DNA of 64,000 nucleotides from the NCBI GenBank assembly GCA_963834515.1, contig CAWICB010000007.1, positions 682,001 to 746,000 on the forward strand, written 5' to 3'. The notes beneath the pieces are model-generated. The model saw nothing but the letters and a program-made list of their open reading frames with translations. It did no database searches and was not told the DNA's origin. The DNA comes from RYN-230 sp963834515. GTDB taxonomy: Bacteria; Actinomycetota; Actinomycetes; Streptosporangiales; Streptosporangiaceae. The translations under genes and the position numbers were made by a program. Of this stretch, positions 28,180-36,561 are shown piece after piece (position 1 is the first letter of the stretch; each line of letters starts with the position of its first letter).

Positions 28180-28239
28180 CCCCGGGCCCATTCCTGGTCG
28201 CTGCGCAGTTCGATCGCAGGTGGCATTCTGGCGCGGCTA

Positions 28240-28255
28240 TCGAACTTATGTTTGG
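28240..28255 (+). promoter_or_regulatory. Possible LexA/SOS-box-like site
   Basis: TCGAACTTATGTTTGG matches the actinobacterial SOS-box pattern TCGAAC-N4-GTTCGA at 10 of 12 fixed positions and lies 65 bp before the GTG of the next gene. A second GTTCGAT at 28209-28215 is the inverted partner of ATCGAAC. One mismatch pair in the right half weakens the call. Confidence 0.3.
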
Positions 28256-28320
28256 GATTGTGGCATGCTTGACCCCTGACATCTCATCACCGCGTCACCG
28301 ATGTGCAGGAGGCAGCCCCA

Positions 28321-28875
28321 GTGGGCCAGAAGACGGTCAGGTTCAGCGACCTCAGCGGCGAGCTGATCACCAGGGACGACACGCTCGCCCGAATCGTGAT
28401 CCACGAGCATCCCGAGCTCGGCGACAGCCCGGTGGAGATCGAGGCGCTGGCCGACGAGGCCGCGGCGATCGGCAAGGCCGCGCTGCGGGTGGCCGTGGTG
28501 GACGTCTACCTCCCGGCTGAGGACGAGCCGCACCGGGTGACCATGGACGCGGCCGCGTTCGACGAGCTGGCCACCGACCAGCCGATGACCGAGCTGCTGC
28601 TCACCGCCCGGCCCGCCCGGCCCGCCCGGCGCGCCCGCGCGGCGGCCACCGCGGCCCCGCGCGGCATCAGCTACGACACCCTGGAGCACGCGGGCGAGCC
28701 GCACAAGGGCCGGATCACCGAGGCCGAGCGGGAACTGGTCCGGGACCACCTGGACGCCATCAACGAACGGCTGGCCGCGCAGGGCATCCGGACCATCGAC
28801 CCGGCCGACCCGGAGCACGTGGCCCGCTACGGCCTGACTGGCCTGGCGGTGGCCCAGGCCGCCCAGGGCGGCTAG
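28321..28875 (+). CDS. Uncharacterised actinobacterial protein
   Basis: 184 residues, function not recognised. The N-terminal 75 residues form a predicted alpha/beta unit (VGQKTVRFSDLSGELITRDD to VDVYLPAEDEPHRVTMDAAA). A basic, proline/alanine-rich linker (ARPARPARRARAAATAAP, about 98-118) follows. The C-terminal domain is helical and acidic (ITEAERELVRDHLDAINERL). The two-domain layout around a basic linker is reminiscent of nucleoid proteins such as Lsr2, but the sequence is not Lsr2. GTG 28321 with AGGAGG at 28308-28313 sets the start. A LexA-like site lies upstream. Confidence 0.7.
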   Translation: MGQKTVRFSDLSGELITRDDTLARIVIHEHPELGDSPVEIEALADEAAAIGKAALRVAVVDVYLPAEDEPHRVTMDAAAFDELATDQPMTELLLTARPARPARRARAAATAAPRGISYDTLEHAGEPHKGRITEAERELVRDHLDAINERLAAQGIRTIDPADPEHVARYGLTGLAVAQAAQGG

Positions 28876-28922
28876 GCTGCGCCAGCCCGTGTCTCACTAT
28901 GTGGTCGGCGTAGGATCAGCAT

Positions 28923-30135
28923 ATGGGCAATTCCGACGGGGCCGGGCGGCGCTGGGTGGTGCTGGTGGCGGGCATGCTGGCCATGACCGCGGGCTGCACG
29001 TTCCAGTACGGGCTGGCCTACCTGATCCCTGCGTTCCGCGCCGAGGGCCTGTCCCTGGAGCAGGCCAGCATCCTGGTCGCCTGCCCGACCGCCGGGCTGC
29101 TGCTCACCCTGGTCGCGTGGGGCGCGGCGGCGGACCGGTGGGGTGAGCGGCTGGTCCTCGGGGCCGGCCTGGCGCTGGCCGGGGCCATCCTGCTGGCCGC
29201 CAGCGCGGTGCGCGGGCTGATCCCGCTGGGCGGCTGCCTGGTGCTGGCCGGGGCGGCGGGTGCATCGGTGTACGCGGCCAGCGGCCGGCTCATCCTGGGC
29301 TGGTTCCCGGCCCGCCAGCGCGGGCTGGCCATGGGCATCCGGCAGAGCGCGCAGCCGCTGGGGGTCATGGTGGCCGCGCTCGTGCTGCCGGCCGTAGGCG
29401 CGGTGAGCCGGGCCGCCGCACTGCTCTTCCTCGGTGCGTTCTGCCTGGCCGCGGCGCTGCTGGTGGCGGTGGCGGTGCGGGACCCGGCCCGGCCGCCGCA
29501 GCCGGCGCGCCCGGGCCGGCTCTCCGTACCGGGGCCGGCCGGGCCGGGTGCTGGGCCGGATCCACGCGGCCAGCGCGCTGCTCGTGGTGCCGCAGTTCGC
29601 GGTGGCCACGTTCGCCCTGGTGTTCCTCGTCGACGTGCACGGGATGACGGCCACCTCGGCCGGCCGGCTGCTGGCCGTAGCCCAGGCCTGCGGGGCGGCC
29701 AGCCGGCTGGCCGCCGGGGCCTGGTCCGACCGGGTGGGCAGCCGGCTGCGCCCGATGCGGGTGCTGGCCCTGGCCATCGCGCTGGTCATCGCGGCGCTGG
29801 CGGCGGGCGCGGCCATCCGGGCGCCGTGGGCGGTCGGCGTGCTGCTCGCCGCCGTGGTCCTCGCGGTGAGCACCAACGGGCTGTCTTTCACCGCCGTCGC
29901 CGAGCACGCCGGGTCGTCCTGGGCGGGCCGCGCGCTGGGCGTGCAGAACACCGGGCAGAACGCGTTCGCGGCGGCCACGCCGCCCGCGCTGGCCGCGGTG
30001 ATCGGGGCGGCCGGCTACCCGGCTGCGTTCGGCATCGTGGCCCTGTTCCCGCTGGCCGCCGCGGCGCTGCTGCCGGTGTACGCGGAACGGGACAGCGCGG
30101 CGGCGGTGGCCGCGGCCGTGCCCGCGGCCCGCTGA
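28923..30135 (+). CDS. MFS transporter (CynX/NIMT-like), frameshifted near 29490-29520
   Basis: About 404 residues if repaired, with 12 hydrophobic segments. The N-terminal frame covers the first six helices (VVLVAGMLAMTAGCTFQYGL, RQRGLAMGIRQSAQPLG) to VRDPARPP. The C-terminal frame resumes near GSPYRGRPGRVLGRIHAASA and covers the rest, ending AAAVPAAR. The length is 1 modulo 3, so one extra base or two missing bases lie in the cytoplasmic loop between the halves. The break falls exactly in the central loop, which is GC-run rich. Substrate unknown. Confidence 0.8.
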
Positions 30136-30148
30136 AACCGGGCCTGCC

Positions 30149-31171
30149 TCAGGCGGCGGAGCGCTCGCTGAGCGGGCGGCGGCGCAGTTCCGGCTGCTGG
30201 ATGGCCGGTGGCACGTAGGCCTGGTCGAGGGTGCCGATGTCGGTTCCGGGCGGGACGATCTCATCGATCCGGTCGAGGACATCGTCGGGAAGGGCGACGT
30301 CCACCCCGGCGAGAAGGTCGTCAAGTTGCGCCATGGTGCGGGCACCGAGCAAAGCGCTGGTGACCCCCGGGTGCGAGATCGCGAACGCCATCGCGAGGTG
30401 GGGCATCGACAGTCCCGCCTCCCCGGCCAGCGTGATCAGCCGCTCCACCGCGTCCAGGCGCCGCTCATCACTGAACGCGGTGAAGAACTGCGCGCGAATG
30501 ACGTCGTTGTCCTGCCCGCGGCGGACCCGGCCGGTGAGCATGCCCTGGCCGAGTGGTCCCCAGGTAAGAACGCCCATCCCGCAGCGCTGCGCGACCGGGA
30601 GGACCTCACGCTCGATGCTGCGGTTCAGGAGCGAGTACGGCGGCTGCTCGGTACGGAACCGCTCCAGGCCGCGCCGTTCCGCCACCCAGTGCGCCTCGAC
30701 GAGGTCCGAGGCCGGCATGTTCGAGGTCCCGGACGCGCGGATCTTGCCGCTGCGGACCAGGTCGGTCAGCGCGGAGAGTGTTTCCCCGACATCGGTGCCG
30801 GGATCGGGGCGGTGGATCTGGTACACGTCGATGTGGTCGGTCTGCAGGCGGCGCAGCGAGTTCTCGACGGCGGTGATGATCCACCGCCGGGAGGCCCCCT
30901 GCTGGTTCGGGTCGGTGCCCATCGGGCGGCCGACCTTCGTGGTGAGGACCACGTTGTCCCGGCGGTCCTTGAGCGCCCGGCCGACCACCTCCTCCGAGTC
31001 GCCGTACGCGTCAGCGGTGTTGACCAGGTTGATGCCTGCGCCGAGCGCCCTGTGGATGATCCGGATCGAGTCCTTGGGGTCGGGGTTACCGACCTGAGTG
31101 GCGAACATGAGCGCGCCGAGCCCGTAAGGGCTGACCTTGATGCCGGTCCGGCCAAGGTTCCGGTACCGCAT
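30149..31171 (-). CDS. Aldo/keto reductase family protein
   Basis: 340-residue TIM-barrel oxidoreductase. Expected tetrad positions: Tyr56 (NTADAYG), Lys79 (TTKVGR) and His120 (VYQIHRPD). The usual catalytic Asp of the DTAxxY motif is Asn51 here, which may lower activity or change chemistry. The NADPH-binding C-terminal region GARTMAQLDDLLAGVDVAL is present. ATG 31171 lies 38 bp after kamA on the same strand, so the two are probably co-transcribed. It may reduce an aldehyde or ketone near lysine breakdown; this is inferred only from position. Confidence 0.85.
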   Translation of the reverse strand: MRYRNLGRTGIKVSPYGLGALMFATQVGNPDPKDSIRIIHRALGAGINLVNTADAYGDSEEVVGRALKDRRDNVVLTTKVGRPMGTDPNQQGASRRWIITAVENSLRRLQTDHIDVYQIHRPDPGTDVGETLSALTDLVRSGKIRASGTSNMPASDLVEAHWVAERRGLERFRTEQPPYSLLNRSIEREVLPVAQRCGMGVLTWGPLGQGMLTGRVRRGQDNDVIRAQFFTAFSDERRLDAVERLITLAGEAGLSMPHLAMAFAISHPGVTSALLGARTMAQLDDLLAGVDVALPDDVLDRIDEIVPPGTDIGTLDQAYVPPAIQQPELRRRPLSERSAA

Positions 31172-31209
31172 GAGGGTTCTCCAGACGTGCGTGCGGCGCG
31201 GCCGCTCCC

Positions 31210-32592
31210 CTAGGCCGTGACCGGCGCGGGTGCCGTGGCCCGCTCCCGCCACCACTGCTGGCCCCGCTCGGGCAGCAGGTGGATCGGGTCGTAGTAGGGG
31301 TACTCACGGTTCAGCGCCATCGGGTCCCCGGCCTCGACCGAGGTCCGGTAGTTCTTGGTCCAGTAGGAGATGCCCAGCTCGGTGTCGTACCGGGACACCT
31401 GGTGCACCCAGCGCTTGCCCACGTACGGCACGTCACAGATCATCCGCGGGGTGGCGAACCCGGGCAGGTAGCCCATGATCTGGTGCTGCAGATCCTGGGC
31501 CTGGGCCAGGGACAGCCGCCAGTGCTCGCTGCCCGGGATCATGTCGCACATGTAGAAGTAGTACGGCATGATCCGGGCCTCATCGAGCAGCACGAAGCAC
31601 AGGTCGAGCAGCGCCTCCGCGCTGTCGTTGACCCCGTGCAGCAGCACGCCCTGGTTGCGCACGTCGCGGATCCCGGTGTCCAGCATGGCGTGGGCGGCCC
31701 GGGCCACCAGCGGGGTGACTGACTGGGCCGCGTTGACGTGGGTGTGGATGGCGATGCTCACGCCGCGTTCCCGGGCCTTGCCCGCGAGCCGCTCCATCCC
31801 GGCCCGGACGTCGTCGGCCAGCCAGTGCTGCGGCAGCCCCATCAGCGCCTTGGTGGCCAGCCGGATGTCCCGGATGCTGCTGATGTCGAGCAGCGAGCTG
31901 ACGAAGCTCTCCAGCCGGGGCCAGGGCAGGTTGGCCACGTCTCCGCCGGACACCACCACGTCGCGCACCCCCGGGGTGGCCCGCAGGTACTCGATCATCG
32001 CCGTGAGCCGGTCGGCGGGCGGCAGGCCGAACTTGTGCTTGGTGATGCTGGGTGTCGGGTTGCCGACCAGGTCCATCCGGGTGCAGTGCCCGCAGTACTG
32101 CGGGCAGGTGGGCAGCACCTCGGCCAGCACCTTGGTCGGGTAGCGGTGGGTGAGTCCTTCGACGACCCACATCTCCGCCTCGTGCAGCGAGTCACGGGAC
32201 GCGTACGGATGGGACAGCCAGTCGGTACGCCGGTCGCTGAACACCGGGATCATGTACCGGCGCACCGGGTCGGCGTAGAACGCCTCGGTGAAACCGGGCT
32301 CGTCCGGGGCCAGCCGGGGCGCGATCGTGTTCAGCATCTGCGGCGGCACCAGCATGGACATGGTGGCCCGCTCGCGCTGGTCCCGGTCCAGGTCGGCCAG
32401 GAAACTGTCGCTCAGCCCCGGCCCGGCCACGGCGCTGAGCTGGCGCAGGTTCTTGACGCAGTGCGCGCGCTGCCACTGCACCGACTCCCACTCGGCGGCG
32501 CTCACCCCCGACCAGGCCGGGAAGCGCCGCCAGTCCGGCTCGGCAAGCTCGGTGCGCCGGTACGCGTAGGGCTGGCTGACCAATCCGATCAC
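31210..32592 (-). CDS. kamA: Lysine 2,3-aminomutase (radical SAM, PLP)
   Basis: 460-residue enzyme converting L-lysine to L-beta-lysine with [4Fe-4S], SAM and PLP. The radical SAM cysteines are Cys163, Cys167 and Cys170 in CPQYCGHC. The likely PLP lysine is Lys393 in VPYVGKRWVHQ. Asp350 (MCDMIPGSEHWR) and Asp387 (CDVPY) keep the 37-residue spacing of the two aspartates that bind the substrate's epsilon-amino group in clostridial enzymes. The glycine run before the PLP lysine seen in classical enzymes is absent. GTG start 32592. Divergent from kdd-kamD-kamE-kal, which supports the lysine assignment. Confidence 0.87.
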   Translation of the reverse strand: MIGLVSQPYAYRRTELAEPDWRRFPAWSGVSAAEWESVQWQRAHCVKNLRQLSAVAGPGLSDSFLADLDRDQRERATMSMLVPPQMLNTIAPRLAPDEPGFTEAFYADPVRRYMIPVFSDRRTDWLSHPYASRDSLHEAEMWVVEGLTHRYPTKVLAEVLPTCPQYCGHCTRMDLVGNPTPSITKHKFGLPPADRLTAMIEYLRATPGVRDVVVSGGDVANLPWPRLESFVSSLLDISSIRDIRLATKALMGLPQHWLADDVRAGMERLAGKARERGVSIAIHTHVNAAQSVTPLVARAAHAMLDTGIRDVRNQGVLLHGVNDSAEALLDLCFVLLDEARIMPYYFYMCDMIPGSEHWRLSLAQAQDLQHQIMGYLPGFATPRMICDVPYVGKRWVHQVSRYDTELGISYWTKNYRTSVEAGDPMALNREYPYYDPIHLLPERGQQWWRERATAPAPVTA

Positions 32593-32692
32593 CGTCCTGT
32601 TCGTGGCCTGGCCTTACTGAACGATATCCTCCAATATAGAAGACATCCAGAAGAAGATTGTGTCCAGACACTTGTCGACAGGAAGACTTACG
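32593..32692. promoter_or_regulatory. Divergent promoter region between kamA and kdd
   Basis: About 100 bp, markedly more AT-rich than its surroundings. It contains TATAGA (+) and TATATT (-) candidate -10 elements within caatatagaag. The inverted repeat GTGTC-CA-GACAC lies at 32660-32671 and the palindrome TGTCGACA at 32673-32680, between the promoters and kdd. AGGAAG is a plausible SD for the GTG at 32693. The repeats could be regulator sites; no regulator gene is adjacent. Confidence 0.5.
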
Positions 32693-33738
32693 GTGACAAC
32701 ACCAGCAGAGCAGGGTTCCCCTCTCGGCCTGCACCGGGTGCTCGAGCCGGCCGGGGTGCTGCCGCAGGCGGCCTGGCAGCTCGACCCGGACCCGGTCATC
32801 TGGCCGGACGAAGTGCGGGTCCGGTGGACCGGCTGAACCTGGACGCCGCCTCGTTCCGGCAGCTCCGCGAGTCCACCGGCGGCGCGCCGGACGCGATGCG
32901 CGGCGCGGTCCTGGAGATCGTGGCCGACCGGGGGAAGATGCAGAACCCGGTGACCGGGTCCGGCGGGATGCTGACCGGGGTGGTGGACGAGGTCGGCCCG
33001 CACTCGCCGCTCGGGCTGGCCGCCGGGGACCGGATCGCCACCCTGGTCTCGCTCAGCCTGACGCCGCTGGCCATCACCGACGGGCTGGACGGCTGGGACG
33101 GGCGGTCCGAGCAGGTGCCGTGCGCCGGCCACGCCATCCTGTTCGGCCGGTCCATCGCCGCCGTGCTGCCCGCTGACCTGCCCGCCGGGCTGGCCCTGGC
33201 CGTGCTCGACGTGTGCGGCGCGCCCGCGCTGACCGAGCGGGTGGTCCGGGACACGGCCGCCCGCACGGTCGCCATCCTGGGCGCGGGCGGCAAGAGCGGG
33301 TCGCTGTCCGCGGCCGCCGCCCGGCGGGCCGGCGCCGCCTCGGTGATCGGCGTGGTGCCGGCCGAGCGTGAGGCGGCCGCGGTCCGCGCCGCCGGGCTCG
33401 CCGACCAGGTGGTGATCGCCGATGCCCGCGACCCGGTCGGGCTGGCCGCCGCGGTAGCGGCCGCGGGCGGCCCCGCCGATGTCACCGTGGTCTGCGTGGA
33501 CGTGCCCGGCTGCGAGGGTGGCGCGGTGCTGGCCACCGCCGCGGGCGGCACGGTGATCTTCTTCTCGATGGCCACCTCGTTCACCGCGGCTGCGCTCGGT
33601 GCCGAGGGCCTGGCCGCCGATGTGACCATGCTGATCGGCAATGGGTATGTCCCCGGGCATGCCGACCTGGCGCTGGGCCTGATCCGGGCCGAGCCCCGGG
33701 TACGGCGCCTGTTCGAGGCCCGGCTTACGGAGAGCTGA
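32693..33738 (+). CDS. kdd: L-erythro-3,5-diaminohexanoate dehydrogenase, frameshifted near 32823
   Basis: About 348 residues if repaired. NAD(P)-dependent oxidative step that turns 3,5-diaminohexanoate into 5-amino-3-oxohexanoate. The family block RGKMQNPVTGSGGMLTG is clear, as is the Rossmann motif VAILGAGGKSGSLSAAAARR. GTG 32693 opens a frame reading VTTPAEQGSPLGLHRVLEPA to DEVRV. The frame then shifts to DRLNLDAASFRQLRE. A single missing G in CCGGTGG (32821-32827) would restore GTG GAC CGG. It is followed by kamD after 11 bp with a GAGGGAGG SD. Identification rests on motif and cluster context. Confidence 0.87.
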
Positions 33739-33749
33739 GGGAGGTGTCC

Positions 33750-35306
33750 GTGGAATCAAGGCTCCGGCTTGACCCGGCGATGGTGGCCGAGGCCCGGGAG
33801 CTGGCCCGCACGGCCGGGCAGCCGATCGTCGAGCTGGCCAGGACACACAGCACGGTTTCGGTGGAGCGGGCCGTGCTCCGGCTGGCCGGCCTGGACGGCG
33901 CCGACGCGACGGCATGCCGTGGGTGAACCGGCTGGTGGACGCGGTCCGGGAGAGCACCGGGCTGGAGCACGGGGTGGCCCTGCCGGCCTGGGACGCGCTG
34001 GCCGCCGGGGGTTACCCGGACCTGGCCGCGCTGGCCCGCGGACGCGGCCGCCGGAGCGGTCAAGTTCCGCATCCCAGAGGGGAAGGACGCGGCTGCCGCC
34101 CAGCAGGCCGCCCGGTCCGGGCTGGCCCGCGGGTTCGCCGTCATCGACACCAGGCGGGCTGAGCGCGCCGCGATGATCGGCGAGACCGCCGACCCGGCCA
34201 AGCCGTGGATCTACCTGATCGTGGCCACCGGCGACATTTACGAGGACATCCCGCAGGCCCAGGCGGCCGCCCGGGAGGGCGCGGACATCGTGGCGGTGAT
34301 CCGGTCCACCGGCCAGTCGCTGCTGGACTATGTGCCGGAGGGCGCGACCCGGGAGGGCTTCGCGGGCACGTACGCCACCCGGGAGAACTTCCGGCTGATG
34401 CGGGCCGCGCTCGACGACGTGTCCCGGGAGCTGGGCCGGTACGTGCGGCTGACCAACTACGCGTCCGGGCTGTGCATGCCGGAGATCGCCGCGCTGGCCG
34501 GCCTGGAGCGGCTGGACATGATGCTGAACGACTGCATGTACGGCATCATCTTCCGGGACATCAACCCACCGCGGACGTTCATCGACCAGCGGTTCGCCCG
34601 GCAGATCCACGCCCGGGCCGGGATCATCATCAACACCGGCGAGGATAACTACCTGACCACCGCGGACGCGGTGGACGCCGCGCACACGGTGGTGGTCAGC
34701 CAGCTGCTCAACGAGTTCTTCGCCAAGGAGGCCGGGCTGGCCGACGGGCAGCTGGGCCTGGGCCACGCGTTCGAGATCAACCCGGAGATCCCGGACTCGT
34801 TCGTGCTCGAGCTGGCGCACGCCCAGCTGGTCCGCGAGCTGTTCCCGGACGCCCCGCTGAAGTACATGCCGCCGACCAAGCACATGACCGGCAACGTGTT
34901 CGCCGGCTACCTGCTGGACGCGTTCTTCAACCTGGCCGGGGTGATGACCGACCAGTCCATCCTGCTGATCGGGATGATGACCGAGGGCATCCACACCCCG
35001 TTCCTGTCCGACCGGGATCTGGCCCTGGAGAACGCGCGTTACGTGGCCCGGGCCGCGGCCCGGCTGGGCGAGAACTTCCGGCCGCCGGAAGGCGGGTTCG
35101 TCGAGCAGCGCGCCCAGCAGGTGCTCGGCGAGGCGGTGGACCTGCTCCGCCAGATCAACCGGGACGGCCTGCTGACCGCGATCGGCGAGGGCACGTTCGG
35201 CGTCACCCGCCGCCCGGCCGACGGCGGCCGCGGCCTGGACGGGGTCATCGAGCGGGCCGGTGGTTACTACAACCCGGCGAGTGAGTTCCTGGAGGAGACC
35301 CGATGA
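33750..35306 (+). CDS. kamD: Lysine 5,6-aminomutase alpha subunit, two opposite frameshifts (about 33910 and 34040)
   Basis: 518 residues if repaired, the family's usual length. With KamE it moves the terminal amino group of beta-lysine using adenosylcobalamin and PLP. The N-terminus reads MVAEARELARTAGQPIVELA and HSTVSVERAVLRLAGLDGAD. The middle (MPWVNRLVDAVRESTGLEHG) is in a second frame. The rest (VKFRIPEGKD, then long conserved stretches such as TNYASGLCMPEIAALAGLER and CMYGIIFRDINPPRTF) is in the original frame. One base appears missing in GACGCGACGGC and one extra in GCCCGCGGACGC, net zero. GTG 33750 follows AGGGAGG. ATGA overlap with kamE. Confidence 0.87.
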
Positions 35307-36073
35307 CCGGCACGGTGCTGCGCCCGTACGGAGACACCACGGGTGACGGGCAGGTCCAGCTGTCATTCACACTGCCCATGGCGTTCGGCCACGAAGAGGA
35401 GCGGGCCCTGGCCGAGGGCGCGGCGCTGCAGCTGGCCGGCAAGATGGGGCTGGAGCCGGCCATGGTGGTGCACGCCAAGGCGATGGGGCCGGACTTCACG
35501 TTCTTCATCGTCTACGGGCGGGTCAGCCACCTGGTCGACGTGTCCGCCGTGACCGTGGCCCGGCGGGAGTTCCCGCTGCTGTCCCCGGCCGAGATCAACC
35601 TGCGGGTGCGCACCGGGCTGGGCCGCAAGCTGGTCGTGCTGGGCGCGTGCATCGGCCACGACGCGCACACCGTGGGCATCGACGCGATCCTCAACGTCAA
35701 GGGGCACGCGGGGGAGAAGGGCCTGGAGTACTACCGGGAGGTGCGGGTGGTGAACCTGGGCGCGCAGGTGGACGTGGCCGACCTGGTGGCCCGGGCCCGG
35801 GCCGAGCGGGCCGATGCGGTGCTGGTCAGCCAGGTAGTCACGCAGCGTGAGGCGCACCTGGCCGGCGCCCGGGCGCTGTCCGGGGCGTTCCGGGCCGCCT
35901 ACCCGCCCGGGCAGGCGCCGCTGCTGGTGGTGGGCGGGCCGAGGTTCGACCCGGCCATGGCCACCGAGCTGGGCGTGGACAAGATCTTCGGCCGCGGCAC
36001 CACGCCCCGTGAAGTGGCCAGCTACCTGGCGCACAGGCTGGTGCCCGAGACGGCCACGGCAGGTGCGGCGTGA
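35303..36073 (+). CDS. kamE: Lysine 5,6-aminomutase beta subunit (B12-binding)
   Basis: 256-residue subunit carrying both cofactor contacts. The cobalamin motif DAHTVG has the axial ligand His122. Lys133 in NVKGHAGEKG is the PLP Schiff-base lysine, and the 11-residue spacing between them equals that of clostridial KamE. The N-terminal dimerisation part (MAFGHEEERALAEGAALQLA) precedes the Rossmann domain. Intact, unlike its partner. ATG 35303 overlaps kamD, and its TGA overlaps the GTG of kal, so the four genes form a coupled operon. Confidence 0.93.
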   Translation: MTGTVLRPYGDTTGDGQVQLSFTLPMAFGHEEERALAEGAALQLAGKMGLEPAMVVHAKAMGPDFTFFIVYGRVSHLVDVSAVTVARREFPLLSPAEINLRVRTGLGRKLVVLGACIGHDAHTVGIDAILNVKGHAGEKGLEYYREVRVVNLGAQVDVADLVARARAERADAVLVSQVVTQREAHLAGARALSGAFRAAYPPGQAPLLVVGGPRFDPAMATELGVDKIFGRGTTPREVASYLAHRLVPETATAGAA

Positions 36074-36468
36074 CCGGCCATCGCTCTGCTGGCGAACACC
36101 AGGGCATGACCGTCACGCACCGGCGTTACGTCCCGGCCAGTCACGCCCACTACGGCGGCAACCTGGTCGACGGCGCGTACGTGCTCGGCCTGTTCGGCGA
36201 CGTGGCCACCGAGGCCGCCATCCGGATGGACGGGGACGAGGGCCTGTTCGCGTCCTACTCCGACGTCCAGTTCCGGGCCCCGGTGCTGGCCGGTGACGTG
36301 GTCGAGGTGACGGCCACGGTCATCCGGACCGGCGCCCGCAGCCGGGAGCTGGCCTTCGAGGCCCGGGTGCTGTGCCGGGCCAGCCCGGGGCAGGGCGCGT
36401 CCGCGTCGGTCGTGCTGGCCGAGCCGCTGACCGCGGTCACCGCCACCGGCACCATCGTCGTGCCCTAA
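36070..36468 (+). CDS. kal: 3-aminobutyryl-CoA ammonia lyase
   Basis: 132-residue hotdog-fold protein. The motif SHAHYGGNLVDGAYVLGLFGDVATEA is characteristic of Kal; then GDEGLFASYSDVQFRAPV and GDVVEVTA follow. It removes ammonia from 3-aminobutyryl-CoA to give crotonyl-CoA, the last dedicated step of lysine fermentation. GTG 36070 gives a GTGA overlap with kamE; ATG 36106 is the alternative and gives the more typical family N-terminus. The gene for the preceding cleavage enzyme (kce) is not in the window. Confidence 0.87.
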   Translation: MTGHRSAGEHQGMTVTHRRYVPASHAHYGGNLVDGAYVLGLFGDVATEAAIRMDGDEGLFASYSDVQFRAPVLAGDVVEVTATVIRTGARSRELAFEARVLCRASPGQGASASVVLAEPLTAVTATGTIVVP

Positions 36469-36517
36469 CGCCAGGCTGGGGGCGCACCGGCCCGGCTGGC
36501 GCGGGGCCGCTGGCGGC

Positions 36518-36546
36518 CGGGCCCCCGGCCTGCGGCCGGGGGCCCG
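36518..36546. terminator. Strong GC hairpin between convergent kal and acs
   Basis: A 13-bp perfect stem (CGGGCCCCCGGCC with its complement) and a three-base loop tgc. It lies between the stop codons of two convergent genes, the expected place for a bidirectional terminator. There is no clear U-run, as is usual in high-GC actinobacteria. Confidence 0.65.
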
Positions 36547-36561
36547 CCGATCAGCCAGCCG

